From positions 17,958,707 through 18,022,706 of the forward strand of contig JAKJHU010000005.1 in NCBI GenBank assembly GCA_022316685.1: a stretch of DNA of 64,000 nt, in the 5' to 3' direction. Below are positions 24,701 to 38,306 of the stretch, piece by piece (the stretch's first letter is position 1; each line of letters opens with the position of its first letter). Both the position numbers and the translations under genes were made by a program. The stretch comes from Progne subis subis (Eukaryota > Chordata > Aves > Passeriformes > Hirundinidae). The notes below the pieces were generated by a model, which saw only the letters and a list, made by a program, of their open reading frames with translations, was not told the DNA's origin and ran no database searches.

Positions 24701-27700
24701 TGGAAAAGGCTTCCAACTGTGCAATGGCCACTGTAGAATCAGCAAAGAACAAATGCCTGAAGACACATCTCTTCATTTGAAAGTTTTAATTCTAAAGTTT
24801 TGTTTGCATTTTCTAATAAAGAAAGAACATTTATTCTTATTTAATTCTTTCTCTAACTAGTGCAGAATTATGTCTACTAAAATATCTCAGCTTTTGTTGT
24901 GCACTAATAGTGTACAATCTCCTTAAAATCCTATGGCTAATTCTGAGTCTAAGAGAACTTCTTTTACATTTCTATCATAAATTCTCAGACTGAAATTCCT
25001 AAAAAAGTTTGGAATCAGTACCAGGTCTCTTCATTTTTCTAGGAAAAACTAATAATGCAAGTACTGTCTTTGAACCATCATGAAATCCAACAGTACACAT
25101 AACTATTAATTAGACTCTGCATTCATTGAGTGTCTCATAAAGGAGATGAAAAAAGATTCTGAAAAGAATATATAAATTAATTTCCTCTGAAAGACTCATA
25201 TTTGAAATATTTTCAGTACAGCACCCTTATCACAAAGATAGGACTATTAGAAGGTAATTAAAGGGGAGAAATAATAAGTATATTCTCATTTTAATCTACA
25301 CTTTACATGTTTCCCATGTTTGTATTACATAGGTAATCTTAAAAGTTGGGTTGGGTGTGAAGTAGCAATTTTCTAGTAGTCTAACTCTGTAAAATTCAAA
25401 TAACTGATCCTTATATCTACTTAGTATATTTCCATATAACTATTACTTTAGGGCAACAGACAATTCCACTCAGCTTTACCTAGCATAAAATATATATCTT
25501 TCTACTCCAAATAGTTTAACCATAATCTTGGCATCTTTGCATTGCATTCAGCTGCTCCCAGACTAGTACCAAGGCAAACCCACTTGAAATTTACTACAGT
25601 TCTCAGGCAGCACACCAGCAAGAACCAGGGAGGCTTTGAATAACACTAGGGAGAAGCACCATATTTTCTACCCTTTAAAGCTTACAGCATGCTTAAATGT
25701 GTCTTTATTGATAAGTCTTTATTCATTTGTTGAAAAAATTAAATTTGTAAGACAGTGGAGATCAGTTTAATATCCTGTGACAGGAAATTTTCTTTTATTA
25801 GAAACAGAGAAGCTATCCAGTTATTGGAAAGATAACAGAAATACACATTTCAATTAATTCTTCATATTACAAAAGAACCCCTAGGGTCATCTTTAGACAA
25901 CTACTCAACTCAAATTAGAACTATTCACAAATATTCCTCACAGATTTCTACTCAACTGCATGCCCATCTCTTATATAATCACTATCTGAGAGACATGGGT
26001 TGGTTGATGGGTTTTCTGTGGTAGTGGTATCTCTCTGTGAGATGATATTGCTGGTCTTTATCCTTTCTTAAAAAATGATTCAATTGTACTGTCAGTGCAG
26101 TTGAGACCAAATAAAACTACCCCTGCTGTCATGTAGCACAATTCCATTTACTGCTGATTCTTGTAGGATACTCATAGTTGATTCATCTTGCTCTATTTTA
26201 TCATCTTTGAGTTTTTGGTTCTTTTAGTCAATATGCATTCTAATCCTTCTTCCCTATTTTAATTGCATTCTACTGACTATTTTTATTACACAGTTAATCT
26301 CCAGCAAGCAATTTTACCACAGCATATTGAGATTATAGTCTTTATACACAGACTAGACTTGAGTTCTTTGCTCTCATCTAAAAGAAAATTAATGGAGTAA
26401 TCTGAAGGAAAAATAGTATAGTTCCTGCAGAGTGACAAGTCTCCAAAGACAGTCCTGCAAGAACTTGAATCTCTCATTTAAGAGTGACCTGGTATTAAAA
26501 AGCCAAGGCTATTTTTCCTTTTTTTTAAAAGTATGGCTCCTCCTCAGGCACCTCTACGAGATTTTATTTATAAAATTCTTGAAATACACAAGGAAGGACA
26601 TTGGAATTCTCATGTTATACATACTTTCATGACGCTGATTGTCTACAGTACAATTTATCTTTAATATCCTGATTTTAGATGATTGTTAAGCTGATGAGTA
26701 ACATAAAGTAACTTCCAAAACAGTAACATTGTTGAAGTTGACAACTGTACAAGTTCCTAGCAGTATGTTTTGAAAATCTTAAGGTGAAGACTATAATTTG
26801 TCCCTGACTATACCTGCAACCTATTCTGTGCATATGAGGCTTAGGTCCTGGCCACAGAAGCCTTCTTCCCCACTATCCACAGCTGCCATTCCCACTGGGA
26901 TTCCAGTGCAGCTCTCCACAATAGAATCACTCTGCAATTGGACAGGAAGTAAAACCAGAACAGACTTGTTTTAAAATAAATTCCTCTGGCATTTAGGTCT
27001 CAAGAACCACTTACCTAAGCTTTTGTTCAGTTCTTACCAGAATATATACCAATATGGGAATTCTTTTCCCCATTATAATTGCACCTTCTCTCCTTTTTTA
27101 ACGCTGCAAACTACCATGCTCTCAGTCTTTTTGGTTCTAAAAAATGACATATTTGAATGACCATATGGCTTTCCCATGGACAAGACAGTGAAATAACACA
27201 GTCATAAAAATATAAAATATCCATTTACCAAAGCCTTACATATCAGAAAGGAAATTTTGATAAGTGGAATTATTTATGAAAATGTGAATATGCAATTATG
27301 AAGAGATATAAATTATGAACCAAAAATCTGTAAGATAAACCTCTGATCTGCCAATACCTAGAGGAAGAGGCTCTGAAGTTAGAGAAGCTGAGGGGTGTTC
27401 CTTCAGGTCAAAAAGATCCACTGGTTTTAATTGGAAGAACTCATATCTACCTGATGTAGATAACACAAGGTAGTGGCAATGTAACAGCAAAAACTTCATA
27501 TATGATTTTCTTACACAATTTCCCTGTTACTGTTTTATTCATTTCCATTTTTACTATAAGCCTGTTTTTAAGAGAATAACATTTTATATTTTTTCCTATT
27601 TGGGCATTGTGCTTGTAAACAAAGACAAAACAAAACCCAAGAATTTCTTTCATGTGGCACTCTATAAAGGATGGGATTTGCTTCCCTCTGTTTCTGTCAC

Positions 27701-27814
27701 TTTTGTGAAGTTTAAGTTAAAAGAAATGGAAATAGCTTTTTAAAATTCCTCTACCATGAAGTATACACATATGAATCAATCACAGTAATGTCTGGAAGGC
27801 AAAAAAATCAAAGT

Positions 27815-27905
27815 TCTGCTTCAAACTCTACCACTGATTAATTCTGAGACCCACATTAAACCTCCTTCCACATCTGTAAAATGGAGATAATATCTGCCCT
27901 GTTTT
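27815..27905 (+). mobile_element. MIR-like ancient SINE fragment
   Basis: CTCTACCACTGATTAATTC, then GAGACCCACATTAAACCTCC and CACATCTGTAAAATGGAGATAAT follow the MIR core and 3' half in order (CTCTGCCACTTACTAGCTG ... AACCTCTCTGTG ... CATCTGTAAAATGGGGATAAT). MIR-type elements are old and predate the bird-mammal split, so a degraded copy is expected here. The alignment was made by eye. Confidence 0.7.
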
Positions 27906-30439
27906 ATAAAAATATGGAAATTATGTTGGAAGAAAAAGTCTAGAGGTAAAAAAAAATTCAATATATTTACATATGTACATTTTTATCTCGAGGTTGTAAC
28001 ATCTAAATATACCTTTTATTATTTCTAATAAACAGGACAAAAATGTACCTTTCTTTTTTGACATAGGAGATAAAGGGAGGTCAAAAGGCACCTTTCATTC
28101 TGGAAACACACAACTTACCCGGTTAGGGAAGAATACACATATATATACACACATAAGTAGATTAGGGTAGGCCACCCCAAGACACTTCTTAGGAAACCTT
28201 TGTTTAAATATAAAGTTCAAGCGTTAAAATCTGACATAGTCTTTCATCTCCTTTTAAACATAAGGAATCTTCTCTATGTGTCTCAAGTGTCAACACTGAA
28301 AAAGCATAATACTGATTCTGATTCCCTTTGTAAAGGAACTTTAAGATCTACAGAATAATTTATTAGATATTTTAGATTTCTCTTGGATTCCCTCTGTGGG
28401 GAAATTCCCACTCAGAAACTCCAGCAGTTACACAGTTTAATAGGCACTTAGACATCATGGCAATGAGTGCAGGAAAAAAAAAAAAAAGCTAGAAAATTTC
28501 AGTAAAAACTGTTAAATTAAGACAGAAAGAAAAAACAATGTGATGCTCTTGCATAGTTCTGCAATCTTTCACACTTCTTTCCTGTTAAGCACCAGGAGCT
28601 AAGGTCTCTTTTCACCCCTCATCACAGAATCAACTTAAATCTGCCTATATAGTTCCACAATCTATTTTGATATAACTAATGCTCTTTGTGTGCTGAGAAA
28701 AGCATCAGCTACTTAACAGAGTCAGTCTAATAAACTTAGTAACTCAAAGTATCAGATGACAAAAGCTGACAGACCAATTGAATACAATGCTGATAACTCC
28801 AAGTTTACTCACCACAGCTAAGCAGCAATATGGCATATCATGGCATTATTTACTTCTACATAAATAAATCTAACATAAATCCACTAAGAATATCTGGGTT
28901 CTGCTGTCCATTTCTAAACATCTCTTACATGATAGAGAAGCAATAACCTCTGTGAGTAGCTATCTTAAAATATGAAAAAATATGAAAAATATTATTTCAT
29001 GAGTTAAAGAAAAAATCCACAAGGAATTCAGATTCTGTATATATGGACATCCAGGAACTTGAAGGACATTCAAGTGAAACCAAATTCAGCTTAAATAGAA
29101 ATGTGAATAAAATAATGTATTTTGATGACTTTTCATTTTCGTACAGTCTAATGAAGTACACATTTAATTTGGAAGAATAGGTCAGAAGTTAGGTGTTACA
29201 GGTCAGATTTTGGGTGATCTGTCTTAACTGGGCCTTGTTTAAAACTTGCAGAATTCATAGGTGGAGTCTGAATTCTTTGTCTCTTGACGACAAAAATCTT
29301 CTGATGCCAGCTGCCAGAAGTCAGATGAAGTCAGACAAAGAGAAACATATATTAATTTCTTCATTTCATCAGAACTGTCTAGTCCAACTACTATCCTCAT
29401 TCAGACTATTGATTACTTCTGCAAGTTCTCCTGCTTCTGCAAGGCACACACTGAGGGCACAATTAGTAAATCTTCTTGTAATGGCCTTGCCTAGTCCTCA
29501 CTGCTCTGCTGACTTCTTTATTGATACTCATATAATGTGGTTCTGTATATTTTGCTGACATAAGCACTTAGGTCACAGAGGTAAAAAATCCTGGGATGTT
29601 TTGACTATAGAAGTAATTTTTTCCTCCTAATAGAGCAATTAAATTCTTTTCAGCAAAGTGTTAAATCCCACAACCTTCTACTTAAAGACATTATCTGCTG
29701 CATTTTCTTTCATGTATGTGGATGTGTAAAGAATGGAAATAAAAATCAAATCAATGCCAAAGCATGGATGATCTATTAAGATAATGACTTACAGAAAGGC
29801 ACTGAAAAACTACTGTGATGCAAATTATTTCAAAGCTACACAAATCCTCTCAAAATGAACTTCAGACAAGCTTTGTGAAAATTTTGAGAGCTTCATCAAT
29901 ATGTAATTAGAATACTATGCTATGTCTGTTTATGGGAAACAACATAGCATTTGTATCAGAAATTTGTTATATAAAATATAGTTAATACATAGTAACAGAG
30001 AGTAGTTAATGTATATACAGTCATATTCAAATAGACATAATTATAAATAACACTGCTAACTTGAAAACAGGGTTTTTAATAACAGTATTGACCAACATAT
30101 CTGAAAAACACTCCAGATTCAAACCCAGCCTAAGTTGACAATTTATTAGTCTGTGGTACTTACGTGAAGTAAATGTGAATGATGACTTGACTCCTTATGA
30201 CTGGAATTATGTCAAAGACAAACATTTGCATTAAAGCTAGAATAGAAGGATCCTACCTTGATTAAGAAAAAAGAAAAAAAATATTTAGCAGAAGACATCA
30301 GGAAAACAAGAGTCTGTGGTAAACAAGGAGTCATGAGTATGCTAAGCCACAAGAACACAAGGAGTGGCAATGGCCAAAGATTTAATTTTGAGATGTTCAA
30401 ACTGGAGCCCAAGAAAAACTGCTCTTGATGAGAGGTATA

Positions 30440-30640
30440 GCCCTGGATAGGTTTCTAGAAAGACTGTGAAATCTCTGTCCTAGCTGATTTTTAAGATTTG
30501 GCTAGACAAAGTCACAGATAAAACTGTACCAGTCTTAACGATATTCTATTCTAATAAACTATGTGCAGGTCCTGCTATGGTTTTTGAATTGCAGAAGGTT
30601 AGATTCCAGTGGTCCTTTCCCACCAATATGGTTAACATGT
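30440..30640 (+). mobile_element. Old CR1 LINE 3'-end fragment
   Basis: GACTGTGAAATCTCTGTCC, GATTTGGCTAGACAAAGTC, GGTCCTGCTATGG and AGATTCCAGTGGTCCTTTCC occur in the order of the CR1 3' coding end and terminal region (tgtggagtctcc ... aacctgcctggac ... gaccctgcttgag ... ggttggactagatgatctccagaggtccc). It is strongly diverged and lacks a clear terminal octamer repeat. Plus strand. Confidence 0.62.
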
Positions 30641-33600
30641 GATAGGTAAAACAGAAAAATAAAGGGGAAGTATTCAAAAAAGGTTCAGGTTAAAAAGAAA
30701 CAAACAAGCAACCAGTCCCAAACCAACAGAAAAACCCTTCCACATCTACCTACTATTTTTTAGCTTATTTTCAATGGCTATCTTTAGCTATTTTTAATGG
30801 CCTTTTTTCCATAAATATGGCATAAAACAAATGCATGAGTATCCATCAATTCATACTTCTTCTATTCAAATCATACATTTGGACCATTTGGACTTAAATT
30901 CTTCTACTCTTTCAGGGTGTTTTTCTTTTTTGTTTGAGAAATCACCAGTATATCTCCTAAGCAGACGACTTCTGTGATCATCAGAAATGATATAAAATAA
31001 CAGGGAAATCTCTTCTTTCTGTTTCTTCTTAGAATGAGATGCTGGAGTATTTACTTACTGACTGAAGTTGGAGTGATTTTTCAAAACATCTTGTTTCAAA
31101 CAATGTATTTCCTTGCTTCAAAAGACTTTATTTTAGGATTACTGTTTTATTCCATGGTGTCCAAGGTTCTGTCTCATTATCTAGCCTATATCCATCACGA
31201 ACAAAATGGTCAGCTCCATGTCAACATCAGTAATGTTTCACTTAAATGAGAAAAAGGAAAGTGGCAGCTTTGTCTCTTGGTAATCTTTTATTTTGCATGT
31301 TTCATGTTTCTACTCAGGTTATCACAGTTTCACAGCTGCCTTAAATCAATGTTGAGCAGGTCCTGCCACTGAAAACTGCAGATTCCCCTTCTGCCCATAG
31401 CCACATATTTTTACCATCCTTTTGTCGACTGTGGAAATTATTTGGCTGCACATTAAGCTGGAATTGCATACGCGCCTGAAGAAAAAATTAGTATCTGATA
31501 GGAACAGTGACCTAACTCACAATATTACCACAAAATCTGTAACAACCACATGAAAGAAATGAGGACAAACTCTTGTGGGAAATCTGTGGGAAGGGGTAGG
31601 GTTACCCCTTTCTGTAATTGTACCCTGTTACAGGCCAACTATGGAGCCACGGGTGTTTTCTACCTCCATTTGTTTATTTATATAGTCACAAACACATACA
31701 GTCACAGACATACTGCTGGGAACTTACTGCTAAAAAATGCAGCCACCATATCTTGAAAGGGTTAAAGCCCAAAACTTGAAAAACTATTGGATTAAATTTG
31801 GCTTTCCTTGGGCACAATTCCACCAGGACAACAATTCAACTGCCTGTCAGCACTGGCACACTCTGATCTATGCTTAAGCACACTCTTTTCAGAAATTCAT
31901 CTATGTCAGACGCCTTGCAGTCTACAAACACATTTGCTGTCGGAAATGGTATGGCATTTACCTCAGATGTGTGGCTGGCACTACCACCCAAGTAGTGTAG
32001 CCTTGTACTCTTCCCTGTTTCTTGCTGTGACTACAGACTTCAATTTATGAAGTTTTTTACAAAAATTGAGCAAGGAAAGACCACTCTTAAAACTGAGATG
32101 CAGTTCTAGTTTGATACAAAGTTACTGCTTCCAAATAGAATGAGAGTACTCTCTGTAGTCTGTAACCCCCCTACCCAAAAATCTCCAGCTTCCTTCCGTT
32201 CCCTGGTAATCTTTGCAATATCCAGGCACATCAATAGGAATTCAGTTAAAACTGAAGGCCTAAAAGCTGCAGAACATTATTTTAGTTCCTAGTGAGAACT
32301 TTCTTGTTCAAAGGTGCAAAATGTTTTAAGAGACTTGAATGTTGAACTGGACACAGCACAAAAGAACTTTTCTTCATTTACATACAAAATATACCAGATA
32401 AAGACTAATCATATAAAAAGCTGGCTAAGTCAAGGGAGTAAAAATTTAAAATTACTTTGCAGGAATACAAAAGGGGCATGGGAATGGAAGGCAATTGAAA
32501 CATAAAAAAATTTCTAAGATTAGTTTTCCCATTTGATATATTTTCAAACATTCCCATAGGCAAGTGACAAGGGTGAAGACCTTTAAATAAGTAACAGAGA
32601 TTTAGAGAGTAGATTGTCATTAAAATGATGAATGAAGTTAGTTAAAGTTATTCTTAAGGAAGAGACATTTTATGCCTTAGGATTTCTCAACTTGGCTAAT
32701 AAGAGAACAATTTAGTGGCAGAAGAATAAGCTATTCAAGAAGGATGTAAAATGAGCAAGAACAGATGTGGACTTGCATAAAACTAAAGAGGCATTTCTCA
32801 GGTTCTAGTAGTACAAAAATATCACCTTCCTACCAAAAAAATGAAGTTAATAAAAAAGAAAACCTGGTACAATTTTATTAAGTCATGAGATGTGGGGCTT
32901 TTTTTACGTTTTATTTTATTACATTTCTACATTTATTTTATGTGGGGCATTTTCTACATATGACTATTACCCACTCCAAAAAGCAAAGTATGAGATCTGG
33001 TTTTGGAATTTCCTCCAGGAAAAGAGGCTTGATTTAATTTCTTTAAACAAAGTAGCATAACCAGCTCTTACTTAACATTTCTCTTTCAGTTCCTGCAAAC
33101 ATACAAAGACTCCACCAGAACCATAAAAGTTCTGACTTCATCTGTGATCCTCTAGCAGTAACACTCATACTGAAAAAAGAGAGATATGGTGCCTAGTTAT
33201 TCTCCAAGCTTCTGAAAACATCTCTGAAATTGGACCACAAAGACTAATTCTAATATACAAATTATTGACCAAATAAAATCCTTATGTGTTCAAAGCATAG
33301 ATATGGTAAGGAATAACAACAAAGCAATTGTTTTTATCTTCCATCTAGGCTGAGAACGTATATGTCAGAAAAATATTTCTTCTGTTTGTTTGCTTTAGTG
33401 AATTCTGATTTTTCCTCACCCCTAGAAGAAGAAAAAAGATTTTGGTATGTGCATGAAGACTTCATGTATTTACCTAGATACCTTGTTCCCTGGCTGTATG
33501 TTGTTTCAAATTTAACATTAAAAATCAACCAGATATAACAAGACTTACATCTTTTCAACAAAATTCCTGAGCTGCTACTTAAAAACTTGTTTGCTGTTAT

Positions 33601-35096
33601 TGTTATCTTGCTCATGACTAATAAACCTGGAATAATCCTGAACAGCTGTCAGCCAACAGGTGCTGCTGAGTAACATTGGAACAACATGCCATGAACTGGA
33701 ATCAATTTTGTCTCCTTCATCATTACAATCAGACAGGCATAACAACTGTAGCATTTTTAATATTACTTTTAATATCCTGCAGAAACTTAGTTAGGAGATG
33801 AAACTTTACTGTAAAATTAACAAAGCATGTCCTACCCTAATTACAGTTATTACAGCTACCCATTTTATGAGATTTGTAGGGAAGCTACAGCAAAGGTCTT
33901 CCTCTGTTGCTGAATGCAACAGATAGGCAGTGAGATGAACACAGAATACACAAAACACTCTTGAAAATAGTGTCTTGAGCTTCATTGAATCCTAGATCAT
34001 GCAATCCAAAGTCAGCTACAAATTACGCATAACTTCTCATCAAAATTATTTTTTAAGTTAATTCTTTGTGCTTCCAGGCTTTTCTTGCACAGGCAGACAC
34101 TGAGAAATCAGAGCCCATGTAAATATTGATTCTGTATCTAACAAAGAGATTGTTCACAATATTAAATATCTAATAATGCAAGACTGATGTAAACTTCTCT
34201 GAACTTCACTTTAAAATTCTTCTAATTATTTTAATTCCATCAGAAATATTGTAAACAAAAAATGGAACTCTAGCACTCTTAATAAAAAGTACTTTCATAA
34301 AGGAATCTATCTTTGACCTCAAGTACAAGCTTAGAGTAGAACCTTATTATATTAGCTGACATGTGTAATTTCCGTAATAGACGACAGAAAAAAATTGATT
34401 TCTGAAAGTTAGGTATCCTCCTGAAACCAAAATCAGATGTAAACAACACTTCATTTATTTAACTAGTGCTTTGATTTTGCAAATTAAACACATTAAAATA
34501 ACAATTGTTATATTCCTGAAAACAAAACAGTATTATTAATAGAAAGTTCTGAAGATTTTTATAGAATGACCTGATTTGTAATGCTAATATGCAATGCATC
34601 ATGTGGTCAAAGTTGTTAAGTGGTGTTACACAGCCTTGTTATATCTTCACTCTTCCCAGTTAGGCATTCTCTCAAAGGTCTTCAACCTTGTTAGCAATCA
34701 GACTTTATTGTTCAGCTTGTCAGACATGCACTCTGTGGGGACCCAGAAACCAGGCAGTCAAGACAGTGCTATAAATATGTAAATCTAAACAAACCAAAAC
34801 CCACACAATTTTCACCCTTTTTTTCCCCCCTAAAGCTCAAGCATTATTTTGATGAAAGACATAGTCCAAGGAGACTAGAAATCAATCTAAATCAACCTCT
34901 TCAACTATCTCTCACTGGAACTAAGAACCACATAATCAAATATATATATCTTATAATTGTTTCAATATTCCAATAGGCCCAATACTACTTGTCAATTAGT
35001 GCAATTTTGCAAGTTCCGTGTGACACTTTCTATCACACAACCACAGTTGTACAGCTAAACAGTAACATCTGACTTCCCCAGTCAAAAAGCAAATTT

Positions 35097-35111
35097 TATA
35101 TATATATATAT
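35097..35111. repeat. Short (TA)n microsatellite
   Basis: A pure TA run of about seven units, flanked by T runs. Confidence 0.9.
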
Positions 35112-35739
35112 TTTAATATTTCTCAGTTGTAACATAATTTTCATAGATGAATATCCATTTTTCAAGTGCTCTGTGTGTAAATCTAATTAAAATATCCTGT
35201 CTCTAGATGCAGAGTGATCCAAGAGGACACCATTTTCAAATTTTCATTCTTTGTTTTCTGCATAAATTAACTTTTCAAAACTAAATTTTCACAGAAGACA
35301 GACAGATAGAGTTATCTGCAAAAATATTATGTCTTTTTCAGTTAAGCTCTGTCAATAGGCAGCATTAAATTATGCACCTCAAGAGATACCTCCTAAGTAG
35401 CTAATACAAGCAAGCTGAATCATACTATGGAGATGTCTAATTCTTGCTTAAATTAGATGAGAAAAATGCTACCATAATACTTATAGTAGAATTTCCTTCT
35501 TCTGGGATTTAACAGTAATTGCACTAACAAGTCTCACACTATTTATGTATACAAGTGTATGGCTAATCTTAATAAAACCAGAGTGGGTGAAACTGCAGCA
35601 CACACAAGCAGTGTCTTCACAAGCAGTGTATTCAATGCTGCTTGAATATTTCTTTTAAATATCAAATTACATCAAGAAGTCAGAGAATTTCAAGAAAACT
35701 AGTGAAGTGTGATTCACTTTGAAAAAAAATCTGAGATTT

Positions 35740-36573
35740 CATATCCTGGGCCACAATATCCTAACATCAGAGCAGACAGGTCATCAGAGGCTCTCCTGAC
35801 TGGCAGCTGAAATATTTTCATGTACCTTACAGCTCCCCCAGGGATAGGGATCAGATGATTATCTCTGGCCATGCCTCTTTCTCCTCTTCTGAAGGCCCTG
35901 CTTCCTCTTTATCCCTCATTATGTGAACTGATTTTGTCTTGGATTTCCTCTTCTGTGTAGAGGCAACTGCTACCAGCGTGTGTTGTTCCCTTGGTTCAGC
36001 TGCAGTTTGAGTGGCCACAGTGCCCCTGTTCTGCTTTCTTCCTCTTCACCAGAAGGTGTTCTCTAGTGATGAGCAGTGTCTGATAAACAGTAACCAGGAC
36101 CCAGCCACACTGCATAACTTTGTGCCTCTCTAAAACTGCCATAGCAATTTTCTTTCAAATAATCTGCCACTTTACCAGGGTCCTGCAGATGTTCAGGAGT
36201 AAACCTCCAGAAAAATCCTTCAAAAGACCCACTTTCCATAACACTCATGACTGGCCCCTCTTGGGGAAGATCTCTGCAAGACCCTCCTAAAAATCTCTTT
36301 TGTAACTCCAAACTGGTGTAGATTGCACTGGGGAGACCTGACAGACCTAGCAACAAGAATATATCTTCCTTAACATCCAACAGAAATTCAAAATACTCAA
36401 AAGTTGTTCTATCAGGCCTGAAAGAGGAAAATGGCGTGAAAGCCTGAGGAAAATTATCTTCTCCTGCTCCAGCTCAGACTGGGTATGACTATTAATGGTG
36501 CAGCACCCAAGGTAAGTGTAGGACAGGAACACTGAATACACATTCTAAATTATTCTCACTGCCCTTGATGTTA
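35740..36573 (-). mobile_element. Internal region of an ERVL-like provirus (partial)
   Basis: This is inferred to be the continuation, past a nested LTR, of the provirus whose 5' LTR and primer-binding site lie at 38281-38750. It is more GC-rich than the flanking intron and has reading frames only on the minus strand. It ends on the left at about 35740 without a 3' LTR, so pol, env and the 3' LTR are missing. Confidence 0.6.
36063..36541 (-). pseudogene. Retroviral gag-like remnant
   Basis: A minus-strand frame of 105 codons (36063-36380) is open from a Met. It includes FLGGSCRDLPQEGPV and VADYLKENCYGSFREAQSYA, and an overlapping frame continues upstream to 36541. Its place, a few hundred bases downstream of a retroviral primer-binding site once the nested LTR is discounted, is where gag is expected. 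The assignment to gag of an avian ERVL-type element rests on position and general character, not on a family match I can confirm. It is truncated, frameshifted and non-functional. Confidence 0.5.
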
Positions 36574-36578
36574 CCATA

Positions 36579-38039
36579 TGTAGTGGTTTCACATTCGCCA
36601 ATTTTGACCTTTCCTGACCAACACACCGTTTGTGTAGTTTTTTGAGTGTTTACCAGAATAATTTACTCTTTTTCACTCTGTGAGATAGGATCAGGAGAAA
36701 AGCAAAGCAGGCCCAAATCTTAAAAGGTACAAAGATGGATTTATTAACAAATACTAACAGAAAATAATGAAAATCAAAATAAACTTCCAAAAAACACTTC
36801 TCCCCACAAACTGTTCACTTTCTCACCAACAACATACAGAGACAAAACCTGTGATTTTCAGTTAGTTTCATTACTTTAAAACAATCATTCATCAATTCTT
36901 AGGGGAGAAGTCTCTCTTTGAACTCCCATGGAAACATCACCAGAAGAAAAACAGTCCTCTGGTGGCTCCCATGTCACAAATCTGCAGCCACCTGGGGGAA
37001 TTCTGCAGTCCGTGAAAACCCTCCATTAGCAGTTTTTCTGTGCTGCATATGGGTCATGGACACTTTGGGGTGTCGTTTTAAAGATACAATAACTGCAAAG
37101 GCAAAAGATTTTCTTCATCTTGTGCAACAGAGATCTCTTTTCTCTTTCTCTAAAGGGCAGAATCTTCATCTTCATCCAATCTCTCTCTGTTCAAGTTTCT
37201 CATAGGATCACAGCATTAGTTCATCACAAAATACCTTTGCTCAAATCTACAATCTGAATAATCATCTCCCCAATCCATATTGTCCACAGTTTAAAGGGAT
37301 ATTCTAACATATTACAGTTTATTACCATGGCTCATAAAAGACTTTCAGCCTAGACTAGACAACTCCTCAATCTTTTCTCCCAATTAGTCTTTCTCTTCAC
37401 TGACTTCTGTCTCATGCTGTGTCTTCTCTACATTTCACTCTGTCCTTTTCCTCTTACTCAAAAGAAGGATTAGAGTTTTAAAAGTTTCATCTGCCAAGGA
37501 AAGAGTTAACACTTGCCCGGGCTTGTAGATAGTCCTATGATCTCTGCTGGGCCATGCTGATGGGGGAAGGCTCAGGAACTGCGGCCAGGATCTCAGTAGC
37601 TAGGCTGGTCAACGCCTCCCCCACCTCTCAGTCTCATGGGCCCGGCCCAGCCCAGGCTTGGGAATGCTCCTGGGGGCCCGGGGTGGATGGCATCTCCCTT
37701 GGCCCAGCCGGCAACTTTAGCAGCAGGATGTTTAGCAGCCTGATCTGGCCGAGACAGGATGTCTCTCTCTCTCTCTCTCTCTTCCCCTACCCAGTGGTCC
37801 TGGGGAGGGCTGCTCTGCCTGGCCCCCTGTGGCAAACAGGGAACTGGGCTGGCTTACCTCTCTCAAATACAGAAGAAAGAGAGATTTTCCCAGGGTTCTT
37901 CTGATTTTTAAGCCTGTGTGTTCCCAGACATGTGCCATCTTTCTAACTGGTCAATCAAGTTGTCAACTTCAAAGCCAGTCCCTAATTGGTTCTAGGTATA
38001 ACTTTCTTGAAAAAATCCCTTCCATGCTAAACCAGCACA
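36579..38039. mobile_element. ERV solo LTR, 1461 bp, copy 2 (inserted in a provirus)
   Basis: Begins TGTAGTGGTTTCACATTCGC and ends AAACCAGCACA, flanked by a perfect 5-bp duplication CCATA (36574-36578 and 38040-38044). The first ~950 bp are shared with the LTRs at 19490 and 54550. The remaining ~500 bp, including a GC-rich block and a (CT)n run at 37762-37782, are unlike them, so this copy belongs to a different or recombinant subfamily. An AATAAA hexamer lies on the minus strand (TTTATT near 36738). Open frames at 37554-37904 and its antisense are by-products of the GC-rich block. Confidence 0.9.
37762..37782. repeat. (CT)n microsatellite inside LTR copy 2
   Basis: About ten CT units within the GC-rich half of the LTR. 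Not present in the other two copies. Confidence 0.92.
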
Positions 38040-38306
38040 CCATATCATAAACTGATATCCCACAGTACAGTAAGATTCCTGATACCTCTCCCTGCTCTGA
38101 AAAAGAGCCCTGTGATGGGCACATAGTGTGTATACAGAAATATATACAGGGTTATGTACCACACCCACATGAACAGAGCAAATAACATAGTGAGCAGCTT
38201 CCTACCTACTTCACAAATGGTTAAATCAAATTTGTTTCCAACATGTTCTGGGCAAATCTAATGTTATCTGAACTCTTTGAGTCCTACACTGGGCACCAAA
38301 TAAGGC
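38040..38306 (-). mobile_element. ERVL-like provirus leader region
   Basis: Sequence between the nested LTR and the provirus LTR. Read on the minus strand it runs from an 8-base spacer after the LTR, through the primer-binding site, into leader sequence interrupted at 38040 by LTR copy 2. No coding potential was seen. Confidence 0.6.
38281..38298 (-). other. Retroviral primer-binding site, tRNA-Lys type (decayed)
   Basis: On the minus strand TGGTGCCCAGTGTAGGAC lies 8 bases after the LTR end CCATGACA. It matches the tRNA-Lys(1,2) primer-binding site TGGCGCCCAACGTGGGGC with five differences, all transitions, several at CpG. This fixes the provirus as minus-strand. Confidence 0.65.

Noticed and set aside
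37554..37938. Pro/Gly-rich frames on both strands, or LAMA2 exon 1
   Set aside because: They lie inside an LTR bounded by a target duplication. No signal peptide joins to the Gly-Leu-Phe-Pro start of exon 2.
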